64,000 bases of DNA from Streptomyces sp. CG4 (GCF_041080655.1 NZ_CP163526.1:224382-288381); one strand, 5' to 3'; positions 31,912 to 41,039 are shown, counted from the first letter of the stretch. The notes: a model not told the origin generated them from the letters alone. A program made the numbers and translations.

Positions 31912-32097
31912 GATGCGCACTCCTCTCATGCAGGAAGACTGGTCACCAGAAGGCTCAGTCGTGGAATGAGAGGATTGAAGCGACAAACCAGCACGACCGG
32001 AAGTGGGTTCACGAAGTCCTGTGGTGAAGCCGCGACGCGTCCGGGCAAACCCCACGGAGGTGGTAACGAAAACCTACGGAGCCCAATACAGTCGGCG

Positions 32098-32340
32098 AAC
32101 GTGATCACGTCCACCCGTTGGTCAACTACCCTCCAAGGTCGCCGTCTCCAAGCTGGTCGACAGCCTCAAGGGTGTCTCCGCCCGCCGGATACGGCAGGAG
32201 TTCACCGGCCGGGCCAACCGCGCCGTCATGCACGGACACCTGTGGTCGCCCTCCTACTTCTCCGCATCCTGCGGCGGAGCACCATTGGCGATCGTCCGCC
32301 AGTACATCGAGCAGCAAAAACGCCCGCTCTGGCCTGCGGG
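32098..32340 (+). pseudogene. IS200/IS605 TnpA (Y1 HUH transposase) remnant
   Basis: Reads RDHVHPLVNYPP (relative of EHVHLLVNYPP, the HUH region) and, after a one-base loss at about 32139, KVAVSKLVDSLKGVSARRIR, GHLWSPSYFSASCGGAPLAI and VRQYIEQQKRP, with the Tyr of the catalytic helix. The N-terminal part is missing. It is followed by the element's hairpin end (32345-32400). Confidence 0.88.
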
Positions 32341-32721
32341 TCAGAGCAGTCCTGAGATGGGTTTCATCCCCGGCGTGAACGCCGGGACTTTCACGCAAGG
32401 CCACCGGTATCCACCGGTGATTACGTCCTCGCCGACCCACACCTGGCCGTACATGTTGACGTTCGTCGTGTCTCCCCCGTCGCCTTGCGTGCCGCTGGCC
32501 CAGACCGGGTGGTTGCCCTGGTCGTAGATGACGAAGTTGTCGTCGCTCTGGTAGATGGGGTAGAAGCCGGTGGTCGTGTTGCTGTGCCAGCAGACGCGGC
32601 CGTCCGAGGCCTGGAGCACCAGGTCTTCGTTGTCCTGCATGGTCAGGGTGGTCAGGCCGGATGCGGTCTCGTTCGAGATGCTCCGGCCCGGGTACAGGGC
32701 CTCATCCGGCCGCCTGCTCAC
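32341..32721 (-). CDS. B-lectin (bulb-type mannose-binding) domain protein, 3' end broken by IS605
   Basis: 126 residues. DNEDLVLQASDGRVCWHS, IYQSDDNFVIYDQGNHPVWA and VNMYGQVWVGEDV are beta-prism strands of the bulb-type lectin domain, with QxDxNxVxY read as QSDDNFVIY. The final residues (CVKVPAFTPGMKPISGLL) are encoded by the IS605-type hairpin end, so the original C-terminus is lost. GTG at 32721 lies inside the 3' end of the lipoprotein gene and has no clear ribosome site; it could also be the tail of a once larger protein. Confidence 0.6.
   Translation of the reverse strand: MSRRPDEALYPGRSISNETASGLTTLTMQDNEDLVLQASDGRVCWHSNTTTGFYPIYQSDDNFVIYDQGNHPVWASGTQGDGGDTTNVNMYGQVWVGEDVITGGYRWPCVKVPAFTPGMKPISGLL
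32345..32400. repeat. IS605-type element end (hairpin)
   Basis: CCCGGCGTGAACGCCGGG (32369-32386 region) is a perfect stem-loop flanked by GGGTTTCATC and CTTTCACGCAAGG. The reverse complement, CTTGCGTG..CCCGGC..GCCGGGGATGAAACCCATC, is very close to the end upstream of tnpB at 53227-53276 (CTTGCGTG..CCCCGGC..GCCGGGGAGGGAAACGCATC). It marks the tnpA-side end of this element and the break in the adjacent lectin gene. Confidence 0.75.
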
Positions 32722-33379
32722 TCTTGCCGACGGTGAAGGCGATGCCGCCCAGCCGGGAGGTGAGGTAGCGGCGCAAGGCCGCTGAGGCGCTGCCTGTCTG
32801 GCTGGTGTGCAGTTCGATGCCGGAATGATCCGTGGCCGGGCCGATCTGGTAGACGGGGAACCCTGCAATCGTCGGCGGGCCGTTGTGTGCCGTGAGCCCG
32901 CGCACGGCCTCCTGCAGTGTCCCCTCGGAGTGGCGGCAAGCAAGGATGTCGAGCCGGTTGAGGTCAACGGCCGGGTGGGCGCGCCTGGCCGCCTGCGCGA
33001 GCCGCCTCCCGCGCGCCACGTCCGTGACACACAGCGCCACCCGGCCCGGGGTGTAGCCGTCGATCACCGTGCCGAAAATGTCCGAGTACGCGGAGTTGAA
33101 CTCCTCATCGCCGACGGCCTGTGCAAGTGCCTGTGCCTGGGCGGTGTCGGCGGACGTGCCACTGCCCGCAGCGGGTGAGGCCACGCCCTGGCTCTGCACG
33201 CCATCCGGACAGGAGGTGGCCACCTGGCCGCTCGGACTCCTGCTGCCGGCCGAGGACACGGACGTAGTGCCGGCAGACGGCTTCTGCGGCGCCGCCGAGT
33301 TCCCCGGCGAGGACCCGGCGCACGCCGCAGTGGCAGCCAGCATCCCCGAACACAGCGTCAGAGCAACAGCGCGCCGCAT
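32702..33379 (-). CDS. Putative lipoprotein of unknown function
   Basis: 225 residues. MRRAVALTLCSGMLAATAAC is a lipoprotein signal with lipobox-like ATAAC, followed by a Ser/Pro/Gly-rich linker (to about 65). The C-terminal part (about 80-225) is globular: AQALAQAVGDEEFNSAYSDI, VALCVTDVARGRRLAQAARR and LNRLDILACRHSEGTLQEAV. Not recognised. ATG at 33379 has GGGAG upstream. Its 3' end overlaps the lectin-domain gene by 20 nt. Confidence 0.7.
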   Translation of the reverse strand: MRRAVALTLCSGMLAATAACAGSSPGNSAAPQKPSAGTTSVSSAGSRSPSGQVATSCPDGVQSQGVASPAAGSGTSADTAQAQALAQAVGDEEFNSAYSDIFGTVIDGYTPGRVALCVTDVARGRRLAQAARRAHPAVDLNRLDILACRHSEGTLQEAVRGLTAHNGPPTIAGFPVYQIGPATDHSGIELHTSQTGSASAALRRYLTSRLGGIAFTVGKSEQAAG

Positions 33380-33433
33380 GGTTCCATCTCCCGCCCGTAG
33401 TCCCTGCCAAGCGCAGCCGCTCCCCACCAGCAC

Positions 33434-34259
33434 CGAAACGCCGCGACACGATGACGCGCAGTGTGGCGAGTCGGGATTGACTCAGGACCGCCGCGACGAC
33501 CCGGGGTCTCCTGCTGTCGGCGGCATCGCGCGCGGCCCCGCCGTCACGCGCGAGCAACACCCGCGGCGCCTGATCTCCTCGCCCGCCGCCCGGGCCTGTC
33601 CCACCCACCCGCTTCCTTCTTCTTCCTGCTGTGGAGCGGAATTCGGGGGCGTAGAGGGGATGTCGGCCTCCCGACCATCGCAGGACCAGCGTGGTGACCT
33701 GCGGGTTCGCAGGCAGACGCGGCAGAGGGTGCGGACGGTCGTCGGCCGGGTTGCCGGCGGGGATTGGGGCCTGGTCCACGGAGGCGTGGTCACTTCGTGA
33801 CCGTGGTCGGGCCTTCGTGGTCGGGGCTCTGGTCGGAGCCGGCTGCTGCCGTGACCGGTACGCGGTGCAACTCGCCTCCGAGTGGCCCGAGATGCACGGG
33901 CACCGGCCCTCCAGGGCCGTGTCCGATCCGACCGCCGCACGGTTGAAGGCCGGATACGGGCGGAGATCGTTCCGGTACCGAAGTGATGGCGGATCAGCCT
34001 CGGTTCGCCTTCGGTTGGGACACGGAACGAACTCGGTGTCCCGCATGGCGTGCCGCCCTCCGAGGAACGACCCCTGCTCACGGGGAGATCTGTCCGGAAA
34101 TCGATGTTTGATGCAGGGTAAATCGCGCTCTGAAGCAGAGTCGTGGCGCTGACCTGCACTCCCTGCCCGGAATCACGCGGTCGCGACAAACCCTCTACCC
34201 TCTGCGCTGGCCGGATCCGGATCATGGACCGTCCGAACATCGATCCCAGGGGGGTTCTC
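33434..34259. other. Long gap without a supported gene
   Basis: About 830 bp between the lipoprotein gene and the DUF805 gene. Long readings exist in several frames, but none shows a recognisable motif, a signal peptide or a good ribosome site. The last 60 bp hold the promoter and Shine-Dalgarno of the DUF805 gene. Confidence 0.4.
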
Positions 34260-34625
34260 ATGAGCTGGTTCATCGCCGCACTCAAGAAGTACGCGGTCTT
34301 CAGCGGACGCGCGCGCCGCAAGGAGTACTGGCTGTTCCTGCTGTTCACCTACATCATCTTCGCCGTGCTGGGAGTCATCGCCGCCGTGAGCCACACGCCG
34401 GCCTTCTTCGCTCTCATCGGCGTCGCCTACTTCGTCCTCCTGCTGCCGGCCTGGGGCGTCGGCGTGCGCCGGCTGCACGACACGGGACACTCCGGCTGGT
34501 GGCTCCTGTTCGGGCTCGTCCCGCTCGTCGGCGGTATCACCCTGCTGGTCTTCTTCTGCACGGACAGCGAGTCGGGCATCAACAAGTACGGCCCGAACCC
34601 CAAGGAGATCCAGGCGGTCGCATAA
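34260..34625 (+). CDS. DUF805 membrane protein
   Basis: 121 residues with the DUF805 pattern: FSGRARRKEYWLFLLFTYII at the N-terminus, three hydrophobic helices, GVRRLHDTGHSGWWLLFGLV in the middle and GINKYGPNPKE at the C-terminus. DUF805 proteins are small inner-membrane proteins of unknown function. ATG at 34260 follows AGGGGGG at 6 nt. Confidence 0.92.
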   Translation: MSWFIAALKKYAVFSGRARRKEYWLFLLFTYIIFAVLGVIAAVSHTPAFFALIGVAYFVLLLPAWGVGVRRLHDTGHSGWWLLFGLVPLVGGITLLVFFCTDSESGINKYGPNPKEIQAVA

Positions 34626-35445
34626 ACGCCCGGGGGATGTGCGGTCCGGATCACGGAACGAACCGGTGTACATGGCACGCTGACCCCTGAGAAAACGTTC
34701 CGCCCGCCGCGCCCCAGCCTCCGAGGAAGTCGGACAGGGCGCGGCGTTGCTGTTCCTCGCGCATGGCAAGCGTGACGAGCCTACGGCCCGTCAGACCGAG
34801 CCCACCACCCACACGACACCCCCGCCCCCGTCCCGCGGCCGTCGGCCAAGGCCGCACCGGCCGCCCGCCAGCACACCCCGCCGATCAGACCGTGCGGCAC
34901 ACGGCAGGGCAGAGGGCGACGGAACCCACATGGCTGTCGCGTCTGCCGGAGCCGGGTCGCCCGGGGGGCCTGCACCAGGAACCTCACTTCCGGGCAACCC
35001 GACCAGCTGAGTCGAGAAGGCACACGACCCGGGGCTCCCGGACAGAGCCCTGCGGGGAATCCGTACAGGCTTTCGTCACCCCATGGGGTGAACTCCGGGC
35101 ATACGCATGACAGGAGAGCGCCCGCAAAGGTCAACTGGGCTGACCCACCACGTCATCCACACCCAGCCCCGCGGACCGGCCCCTTGCCTGTCCGGTCCGC
35201 GGCAGCCCCTGGGTGTGCAGGCTCACTCTCCGGGCCTGCACACCCAGGCCAGCGCGCAAGGAGGAACCGCGCTGCCACAGCCAGGGACACCAAGAAGTCC
35301 GCGGTTCCCCGGCCTGTCCACCTCATCAGCGCCTGCGCCAGGACAACAAGCGGGACAGCTGCTACCGACCCCGCACGCAGGTCAGTTCCCGATGACGGGC
35401 ACATCGCCCCGAGGCAGAACGGATGAAACGGCCTGAAGTCACGGA
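34626..35445. other. Gap with two strong hairpins
   Basis: 820 bp without a convincing gene. Two hairpins stand close together: GCGGACCGG/CCGGTCCGC (35171-35179 with 35193-35201), and a perfect 15-bp stem CCTGGGTGTGCAGGC (35208-35222) with GCCTGCACACCCAGG (35234-35248). They could end transcription from either side or be part of a small RNA or element end; no T tract follows. Confidence 0.45.
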
Positions 35446-35739
35446 CTACACCACGGTGTTGGGCGCCAGGACCGGCTGGACCGCCCCCATGCCAACCTCG
35501 GAATTGCCCACTCCGCTGACGGTCGGAGCGACCTGAGTGTCGGGGTGCACTGCGGTGTTGGGCGCCACGCCCGACTGGACCGTCCCCGTGCCAACCGTGG
35601 AGTTGCCCACTCCCTTGACGGACGCGCCGCCGTGGTGGACGGACGCGCCGGCGTGAGCCGAGGCCGAACCGGCTGCGGCCAGCGCGGCGACGGAAGCACC
35701 GCAGACAGCGATGGCGAGCCGGGAAATCGCGAGAGACAT
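35446..35739 (-). CDS. Small secreted protein with two internal repeats
   Basis: 97 residues. The signal peptide is MSLAISRLAIAVCGASVAAL to about AGSASAHA. The mature part has two imperfect copies of a ~30-residue unit: GVGNSTVGTGTVQSGVAPNT and GVGNSEVGMGAVQPVLAPNT. It is rich in Gly, Val, Ser, Thr and Asn with no Cys, so it is not a chaplin. ATG at 35739 has GAGGAG upstream; a GTG at 35745 is too near that site. A wall- or surface-exposed role is inferred from composition. Confidence 0.75.
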   Translation of the reverse strand: MSLAISRLAIAVCGASVAALAAAGSASAHAGASVHHGGASVKGVGNSTVGTGTVQSGVAPNTAVHPDTQVAPTVSGVGNSEVGMGAVQPVLAPNTVV

Positions 35740-36412
35740 GCACACTCCTCATATCTGGAGCAAATTGCTTTTACATATCTCTCAACGACGTACAAATTCT
35801 GAGGTTACTAACGTTACGTCATATGGCTTCCTCCTCGGTGCGGGTTGACTCGTCGCCAGGAACACCGATGCCGCGTTGCGTGAGGTGACCCGTCCAGCGC
35901 AGGGCCAGTGCGGGGGTGCCGACCACGTCATGAGGCCGTCTGCCTGCGCGAGCATCGTGACGACGGCGGGGGCCGTGTCCGACGAACCGCCGTTCTCCTG
36001 TCCACCGACATCATGTGCAGCTCATGTTCTGTTGTGCCGACGGCATTTCACCTGCTGGTTCAGCTCCGGCTTTCCGGCTCGTCCGGCGCCGGTCCGGCGA
36101 CGCCGGTCAAGGGGGTAGGAGCCACGGCCGGGCGATCCGACAAGCGCATCATCCGGCCTGCCTGCCACTGCCGCAGTCGGTCCGCCACCCACGAGCCGCG
36201 GGCGGCGGTCCAGCAGCAGCGGGGGCGGCGGTCAGCGCGCCGGTGCGCAAGCGTCCTTCCGCGTCCCGGCCAAGGAGGAGTGCCAGGAAGCCCGCCAAGC
36301 ACTCCCGCGCAGGGCGAGCGTCCCAATATGTTCCGGGCCGCCGCCGATCACCCACACGGGGGGCGCCCGAAGCATGAGCGGGAGCGGCAGTGTCTCGTCC
36401 GGTGCCGCATGC
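35740..36412. other. Gap without a supported gene
   Basis: About 670 bp. The first 80 bp are AT-rich (GCTTTTACATATCTCTCAAC and onward) and probably hold the promoter of the small secreted protein gene. The rest is GC-rich and shows no recognisable coding sequence. Confidence 0.4.
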
Positions 36413-37162
36413 TCAGACGCCGGGGAAGTAGCGGCTGAAGGGGGTGTCGTTGACGGCGAAGATGCCGTTGAAGGGCTGGTTGAGCTGGTAGACCAGCAGC
36501 ACGGTGAAGGTGATGAGCGCTGTCAGGCCCATCACCATCGCCACATGGGTGAAGCTGCGTGTCACCCCGAACATGAACATGAAGGCCACGGTGAGGACAC
36601 CGCCGACGATCAGCCCGAACCACAGCATGGGCGACAGGGGGTTGCTCGCGTCCGCCTCCCGGCCGCGCCGGGCGTCGTCCAGGGTGCTCAGCTGGGCCAG
36701 GGCCTCCTGGAGTGTGGCCGACTGGGTGGGGGTGGCGTTGTCGGGCAGTTGGGTCGCCGCCCGGACCTCGTCCAGCAGGCCCCAGCCCGTCCGGCCGGAC
36801 GGCTGTCCGTCCTCCATCTCGGGCCACTCGGCTGTCACGACATGGTGCACATACGTGTCGACGGCGGTCCGCGTCTTCTCGGCCTGCGCGGCCGGAAAGC
36901 CTGCGGCCAGCAGCCGGATCTGGTGCGCGGCGCTCGCCTCCGCCTGCACATGTTCCTTGACGCTGGACCGGGTCTCCCATACGGACACCATCGAGAGGCC
37001 CAGGACCAGGGCGTAGAGCACGCCGACCATCATGGCGATGTACTCGGCCACGTCCTCGCGGGGTTCCTCGTCCGGAGCCGGCGGCCAGTAACGATGCCGG
37101 ATCACCACGATCCCTCCGGCGACCATGGCGATCCCCAGGACGACGGCGAAGGTCTCGATCAT
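36413..37162 (-). CDS. DUF4239-like (bestrophin-like) membrane protein
   Basis: 249 residues with four hydrophobic segments, near residues 5-25 (MIETFAVVLGIAMVAGGIVV), 45-65 (YIAMMVGVLYALVLGLSMV), 175-200 (LWFGLIVGGVLTVAFMFMFG) and 205-230. The order of two N-terminal and two C-terminal helices around a cytoplasmic helical domain, and the tail NGIFAVNDTPFSRYF, fit DUF4239. Function unknown. ATG at 37162 has AGGAG upstream. The upstream gene encodes a surface protein in the same direction (44-nt gap). Confidence 0.8.
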   Translation of the reverse strand: MIETFAVVLGIAMVAGGIVVIRHRYWPPAPDEEPREDVAEYIAMMVGVLYALVLGLSMVSVWETRSSVKEHVQAEASAAHQIRLLAAGFPAAQAEKTRTAVDTYVHHVVTAEWPEMEDGQPSGRTGWGLLDEVRAATQLPDNATPTQSATLQEALAQLSTLDDARRGREADASNPLSPMLWFGLIVGGVLTVAFMFMFGVTRSFTHVAMVMGLTALITFTVLLVYQLNQPFNGIFAVNDTPFSRYFPGV

Positions 37163-37206
37163 CGGTTCGGGCTCCTGACGTCTCGGTGGGCTGGATGGCT
37201 GGTGGG

Positions 37207-38109
37207 TTACGGGCCGATGCGCCGCGATCCGAGGAGGGCGGCGGCCAGGGCGGCCGGGATCAGCATCAGGAACAGAACGGTGAGAAGGCCGAGCCCCGTC
37301 GGGCCGCCTCCGGGACGGATGAAGCGGTACATGAGCGTGGTGGCGGCGCGTGGCCGTCGGGCTGGCGGGGTGCGAGGGGCACTGGTGGGCGGGGGCACTG
37401 GGGAGGTGGATTGACCGCCGGTTGCTCCGCCGCCGGTTGCTCCTCCGCCAGTCCCGCCACCGCTTGCCGCGCCTCCGCCAGCACCACCGCCACCCCCTCC
37501 GCCTTCGCCCCCGCCGCCGGCGGCAGCACCTCCCGCAGCCCCCGCACCTCCCGCAGCCGCCGCACCTCCGGCTGCCGCCGCACCTCCGGCTGCCGCCGCT
37601 CCTGCGGCGGCTCCCGCGCCGGGTGCGGGCAAGGGTGGGAGTGGCGGCACGGGGACGCCCGAGGTAGGCAGGACCGGGGACGGCGGCACAGGGACACCCG
37701 AAGTAGGCAAGACCGGGGACGGCGGCACAGGGACACCCGAAGTAGGCAAGACCGGGGACGGCGGCACAGGGACACCCGAAGTAGGCAAGACCGGGGACGG
37801 TGAAGGGGTGGTGGGCGGTATCGGGGGGCACGGGCAGCCGATGCGGACGCCCGGCAGCCCTGGATCGGTGACCCGGATGTCGTACAGGTCGGCCCCGGTG
37901 CGGTTGATGAGCAGGTACGTCTTCTCCAGCGGGTGGCTGACGCGGATGCCGGGTCGGGTGTCGAGGGCGACCTCCAGGCCGAGCCCGTGGCGTCCCGCGC
38001 CGTAGGCCACGGCCCGGTGCGCCGGTGTGCCAGCCACGGCGACGAGCAGCACCAGCGGCGCCGCCAGGCGGGGCCCGGGGGCGCGCCAGCACCTCCCCAA
38101 CACTCCCAT
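37207..38109 (-). CDS. Repeat-rich cell-surface protein
   Basis: About 300 residues: an N-terminal hydrophobic stretch (LAAPLVLLVAVAGTPAHRAV), a DUF11-like segment (VSHPLEKTYLLINRTGADLY, IRVTDPGLPGVRIGC), four copies of PPSPVLPTSGVPV, a long Ala/Gly-rich region, a Pro/Thr linker and a C-terminal membrane helix (GLGLLTVLFLMLIPAALAAA) ending in Arg. No LPxTG motif precedes the helix. It is probably anchored in the membrane and spans the wall; this is inferred from composition. The start is uncertain: ATG at 38109 lacks a good ribosome site. Confidence 0.65.
   Translation of the reverse strand: MGVLGRCWRAPGPRLAAPLVLLVAVAGTPAHRAVAYGAGRHGLGLEVALDTRPGIRVSHPLEKTYLLINRTGADLYDIRVTDPGLPGVRIGCPCPPIPPTTPSPSPVLPTSGVPVPPSPVLPTSGVPVPPSPVLPTSGVPVPPSPVLPTSGVPVPPLPPLPAPGAGAAAGAAAAGGAAAAGGAAAAGGAGAAGGAAAGGGGEGGGGGGGAGGGAASGGGTGGGATGGGATGGQSTSPVPPPTSAPRTPPARRPRAATTLMYRFIRPGGGPTGLGLLTVLFLMLIPAALAAALLGSRRIGP
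37643..37802. repeat. Tandem 39-bp repeat inside the surface-protein gene
   Basis: Units begin at 37664, 37703 and 37742 (GTAGGCAAGACCGGGGACGG, then CGGCACAGGGACACCCGAA), with partial units on both sides. Each 39-bp unit encodes 13 residues. Near-perfect identity of the units indicates recent expansion by slippage or recombination. Confidence 0.95.
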
Positions 38110-38189
38110 GAACACATGAATAGGAGTAACAAGGCGCTGTGCTGGCGTGCTTCGGTCCACGCCGGTCACCGGGCGTGAGCGTACGAAGA

Positions 38190-38882
38190 TCACTCCATTG
38201 CCCTGGTACACGGCCAATACCGCCCCTGGAGGTCAGCGCGACGCTTGTAGCGGATCCGGAGCCGTTTGAACTGGTGGAGCAGGCGAAAGTGCGCTCGACC
38301 ACCCTCCTGGTACGCCCGAGGCCGGAGCCGTGGGCGACGCCGCGCCGGGCGATGAGGGGCTTGATGCCGCGCTTCCGCAGCTCGTGACGGTACTTGTCGA
38401 AGTCGTAGGCATGGTCGGCGATCAGGCGCTTCGGCTTGCTGCGGGGGCCTGCGCGCAGTCCTCGTATCCGAGGGATCGTGTCCAGCAGCGGGATCAACTG
38501 CGTGACATCGTGCCGGTTTCCGCCGGTCACGGACGCGGCCGCAGGGGTGCCGTGCCGGTCCACGATCACATGGTGCTGGGACCGGGGCGGGCGCGATCGA
38601 CGGGCGAGGGCCCGGCATGATCTTCTCCTTTGAGCGCCCGGACGTGGGAGCCGTCAATCGCGCAGTCGTCCATCTCCGGCAGGCCTGCCCTGCGTAGTTC
38701 GGCCGGCAGGGTCTGATGAAGGCGAGGCCAGGCCCCGGCCTCGGTCCAGTCCCGCAATCGGCGCCAACCGCGTTGCGCCGGCCGCCCCTGCGAGTCGGGT
38801 GCGGTGGCAGCAACATGGCTATGCGCTCCCACAGTTCATCAGGGACGAGATCAGCAGGCACTGGGCAGACCCTGCGCATGAA
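38190..38882 (-). pseudogene. IS5-family transposase, frameshifted
   Basis: The order of IS5 blocks is kept but frames change: LVPDELWERIAMLLPPHPTR; RDWTEAGAWPRLHQTLPAEL; CAIDGSHVRALKG; IVDRHGTPAAASVTGGNRHD; RLIADHAYDFDKYRHELRKR; GSGLGRTRRVVERTFA; and, in another frame, HQFKRLRIRYKRRADLQG. Several residues of the N-terminal domain are deleted. It cannot make a complete transposase. Confidence 0.88.
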
Positions 38883-38926
38883 GATGGTCAGCCGCCAGCC
38901 GGCACACCGATCTGCTTGAACGATCA

Positions 38927-39813
38927 GTTAGAGGGTGTCTCACGTGGCAAGTTTCGCGAGCTTCTTGTAGCAGGTCAGGGCAGCAGCCAGGCCGAGGAGG
39001 GCGAGGAAGTGTGAGCCCTTTCGTTCGTACCGGACGGTCAAGCGGCGGTAGCCGAAGAGCCAGGCGATCGACCGTTCGATCTTCCAGCGGTGCCGACCCA
39101 GGCGTTCGCCGGACTCGACGCCTGGCCGCGCGATGCGCGCGACGAGCCCACGCTCGCGCAGCCAGGCCAGGTGTTCGGCGGAAAAGTACGCCTTGTCGCG
39201 CGGAGTTTGACGGGGCGGCGTCGCCGTGGCTCCCCCCGGCGGAACCGGATGGCGGGGATGCCGAGGATGGGCGGCTTGAGGGCGAGGCTGTCGTGCATGT
39301 TCGCGCCGGACACGGCGACGGTGAGTGGGACGCCCTGGGCATCGGACAGCACGTGCAGCTTGCTGCCCTTCTTGCCGCGATCGACCGGGTTCGGCCCGGT
39401 CAGCGATCCCCCCTTTTGGAGCGAACGGAGGCCGCGTCGACGATCGCCGACGTCCAGTCCACCTCGCCCCAGGCCCCGAGTTCGTCCAGCACCGCCCGGT
39501 GCAGCCGACGCCACAGGCCGGCCTCGGTCCATACCGTGAAGCGGCGATGCGCGGTGGCGGGCGACGTGCCGAACGTCGGCGGCAGATGCCGCCAGGCACG
39601 GCCACTGGTCAGGACGTACACCACTGCCGTGAACACGGCCCGCGCGTCACACGGAGCGGTCCCACCACCTTGCGGTCGAGCCGCGAACGACGGCAATAAC
39701 GGGGCGACCAGCTCCCATGGTGCATGAGGAACCCGACGCTTCGACAGATCAGCACTCACGACCGGCATCATGCCGCTCGAACATCACGTCACGTCGTGGG
39801 ACAGCCTTCTAAG
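38927..39813 (-). mobile_element. IS5/IS427-type insertion sequence, defective
   Basis: About 880 bp bounded by imperfect inverted repeats: GAGGGTGTCTCACG on the left (from 38931) and, reverse-complemented, GAAGGCTGTCCCACG on the right (to about 39809), both preceded by TTA on their own strand. The transposase (38940-39771) is in three frames. MMPVVSADLSKRRVPHAPWE to SVRSKRGDR is frame 1. GGSLTGPNPVDRGKKGSKLH follows after a -1 shift at AAAAGGGGGG. DKAYFSAEHLAWLRERG to the end needs a further shift where one G is missing near 39205. The first shift may be programmed; the second is a mutation. The right end abuts the dinB-like stop codon. Confidence 0.85.
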
Positions 39814-40393
39814 CCTTGGTTGGTGCGGCCGTCCTGGCGGCCTGCTCGACCTTCGCGAAGTAGGCTGCACGGGCTTCCTCGTCGATCGGCTGCTCGTGTT
39901 CGGCGCGCACCCCGGTCCGGCCGTCGAGGCCCTCGCGCAAGATGTCGGCGTGCCCGGCATGCCGGATGGTCTCGCCGAGGACATGAACCATGATGGCGAA
40001 CAGGTTCGTGTTCGGATAAGGCTCCGACCACCAGGGCACGTGGCCGGGGGTATTGAGGGCAAGCTCGTTGATCGTCGCGTCCGAGTGTTCCCACGTGCGC
40101 CGGTAGAACCCGATGATCTGATCGCGCGTCTCGTTCTCGGCCGCCCATTGATCGCTGCCGTCGGAGTCCTGCCACCGGCACAGCGGTTCCGGAGAAGGGC
40201 GGTCGAAGACCTCACCGAAGTACCTGGCCTCGACCGTGGCCACGTGTTTGACCAGGCCGAGGAGGTTGGTCCCGGTCGCTGTCAGAGGCCGGCGCGCGTC
40301 GTATTCGGACAAGCCATCGAGCTTCCAGAGCAGCGCCTCACGGTCCCGCCGCAGTCTCTTGTGCAGGTTGTCTTTCGCAAACTCATCGATCAT
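39809..40393 (-). CDS. DinB-family (DUF664) protein
   Basis: 194 residues of the DinB/YfiT four-helix-bundle type: MIDEFAKDNLHKRLRRDREA, LLGLVKHVATVEARYFGEVF with the first metal-type His, and IMVHVLGETIRHAGHADILR with two more. Members include mycothiol-, bacillithiol- or other thiol-dependent S-transferases and metal-dependent hydrolases; the function here is not known. ATG at 40393 is the usual start; an ATG at 40411 is possible. The stop codon touches the right end of the IS427-type element, which inserted there without disrupting the frame much. Confidence 0.88.
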   Translation of the reverse strand: MIDEFAKDNLHKRLRRDREALLWKLDGLSEYDARRPLTATGTNLLGLVKHVATVEARYFGEVFDRPSPEPLCRWQDSDGSDQWAAENETRDQIIGFYRRTWEHSDATINELALNTPGHVPWWSEPYPNTNLFAIMVHVLGETIRHAGHADILREGLDGRTGVRAEHEQPIDEEARAAYFAKVEQAARTAAPTKA

Positions 40394-40426
40394 GCGGCAC
40401 GAGCCTGCCATGGGCTGCTCATGGTC

Positions 40427-41039
40427 TCAAGATCCCGTACGTGGTCCGCAACGACTGGCGGAGCCGTGGTCAGCTATGGTCACCGCTCCGACCTGCTGCA
40501 AGGAACTCCAGTCGACGGCCTCCTGCGCGATCTGGCCGGGAGTGCCGAGCTCGTCGCCCTTCTTGCGGAGGCGGCCCTGCCGGCCGGTCCTGGGCGGGGT
40601 GGGGCCGGTCAGGACGGCGTTGCGTTGCAGGCGGAAGGTCCACGTGACGTTCTGGGGCAGGGTGGTGATGTCCTCGTGGTGGTAGACGGCGTCGGCGATC
40701 ACGTCGATGGTCCGCTCGGGCAGCGCACCGGCGGGGCGTGTCATCGACCGAGACCACCATGCGCGTCTGGTCGGGGAGCAGATGGGCCACGACCGTCTTG
40801 GCCAGCGTCATCCCGAGCCGGTGGGGGTTCCACACGGCGCGGGAGAAGAACTGGTGGGCCCGGTCGTGCGGCCAGCGGCCCGCCAGGTTCGCCGCGGTCA
40901 GCATCCCGGTGACGGTACGCCGGCCGACAGCCGTGGCCATGCCCACCGCCAATTGGCAGAACACCAGGAAGGACGGGGCGGTGAAACAGGGCCGGACGAT
41001 CTGGAAGACCCGCCGCATCGACGCCGGTGTCGTCGGCAA
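40427..41039 (-). pseudogene. IS701/IS4-type transposase with internal deletion
   Basis: The N-terminal part (PTTPASMRRVFQIVRPCFTA, FCQLAVGMATAVGRRTVTGM, AKTVVAHLLPDQTRMVVSVD-DT) is intact up to the first catalytic Asp pair. It then jumps out of frame to ALPERTIDVIADAVYHHEDI, which in intact relatives lies much further on, and ends soon after GRLRKKGDELGTPGQIA. The middle of the gene and the C-terminus are deleted. Unlike the two homologues in region B, it has the DDT motif. Confidence 0.82.

Noticed and set aside
35446..35739. Chaplin assignment for the small secreted protein
   Set aside because: Chaplins have a conserved Cys pair and GNS...VNxCGN motif; this protein has no Cys in its mature part.
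37480..37620. A short CRISPR-like array in the GC-rich repeat region
   Set aside because: The repeats are direct coding repeats and Ala/Gly codon runs without unique spacers.
36413..38569. A single 718-codon reading joining an IS5 fragment, the surface protein and DUF4239
   Set aside because: It is a chance fusion of three reading frames; the internal parts belong to separate genes in other frames.
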